Below are positions 5,266 through 5,298 of a stretch of DNA of 5,298 nucleotides, piece after piece (within the stretch, counting starts at the first letter, position 1; every line of letters starts with the position of its first letter). The translations under genes and the position numbers were made by a program. The notes under the pieces are model-generated. The model made no database searches. It had not been told where the DNA came from and saw nothing but the letters and a program-made list of their open reading frames with translations. The stretch comes from an uncultured Clostridia bacterium (GTDB taxonomy: Bacteria > Bacillota > Clostridia > Oscillospirales > Acutalibacteraceae). The stretch lies in assembly GCA_946539105.1 (NCBI GenBank), contig CAMNHG010000103.1, forward strand, positions 1 through 5,298, given 5' to 3'.

Positions 5266-5298
5266 ATGAAAAAGTGCGAATACTGCGCCAAGGAAATT
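5266..5298 (+). CDS. Start of a small zinc-ribbon-type protein, cut by window edge
   Basis: Only 11 codons are present: MKKCEYCAKEI. GGAG at 5253-5256 lies 9 nt upstream of the ATG and a promoter is visible ahead of it. The Cys-x-x-Cys pair at residues 4 and 7 is the first half of a zinc knuckle of the kind that opens many small clostridial zinc-ribbon proteins. A second Cys pair would be expected beyond the window. Function is unknown. Confidence 0.7.
   Translation, partial: MKKCEYCAKEI

Overview
The window looks like part of a chromosome from a low-to-moderate GC Firmicute of the Clostridia, perhaps an Oscillospiraceae/Ruminococcus-like gut bacterium. This is inferred from strong AGGAGG-type ribosome binding sites, consensus TTGACA/TATAAT promoters, a YtrA-type GntR regulator, a stand-alone bioY with biotin-repressor-like operators, and a secreted protein built from clostridial-style Ig-like repeats. 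No marker gene fixes the taxon.

Almost everything lies on the minus strand. From right to left there are four blocks. (1) At 5266 a plus-strand gene begins with a Cys-x-x-Cys zinc-ribbon start and is cut by the window edge. (2) bioY (4527-5093, minus) encodes the substrate-binding S component of a biotin ECF transporter. Its consensus promoter is flanked by two inverted repeats that look like BirA operators, and a terminator follows its stop codon. (3) A YtrA-type GntR repressor gene (4000-4365, minus) has its own promoter, with a perfect 14-bp palindrome between and overlapping the promoter hexamers. It is followed at once by the start of an ABC-transporter ATPase gene. That ATPase is destroyed after about 15 codons and joined, out of frame, to the C-terminal tail of an unrelated protein, and a UUCG-loop terminator follows. 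(4) From 3613 to the left edge runs one long open reading frame of at least 1204 codons. It encodes a secreted protein with a signal peptide, an N-terminal Ig-like domain, an acidic linker, a caspase-like clan CD cysteine peptidase domain (His397/Cys477), and then alternating PPC-like and Ig-like modules that continue off the window.

The large protein is the most interesting element. Its peptidase part is much more AT-rich than its N-terminus and repeat region, so the gene looks mosaic. Its repeat units alternate: the first and third Ig-PPC units in the window are almost identical in DNA while the second is diverged, which suggests a two-module duplication. The differences between the near-identical copies are concentrated in one stretch of the PPC module.

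The genes do not form one pathway. bioY is a BirA-controlled vitamin scavenger, the GntR gene is left from an ABC-transporter operon that has lost its transporter here, and the large gene is an independently transcribed exported protein.
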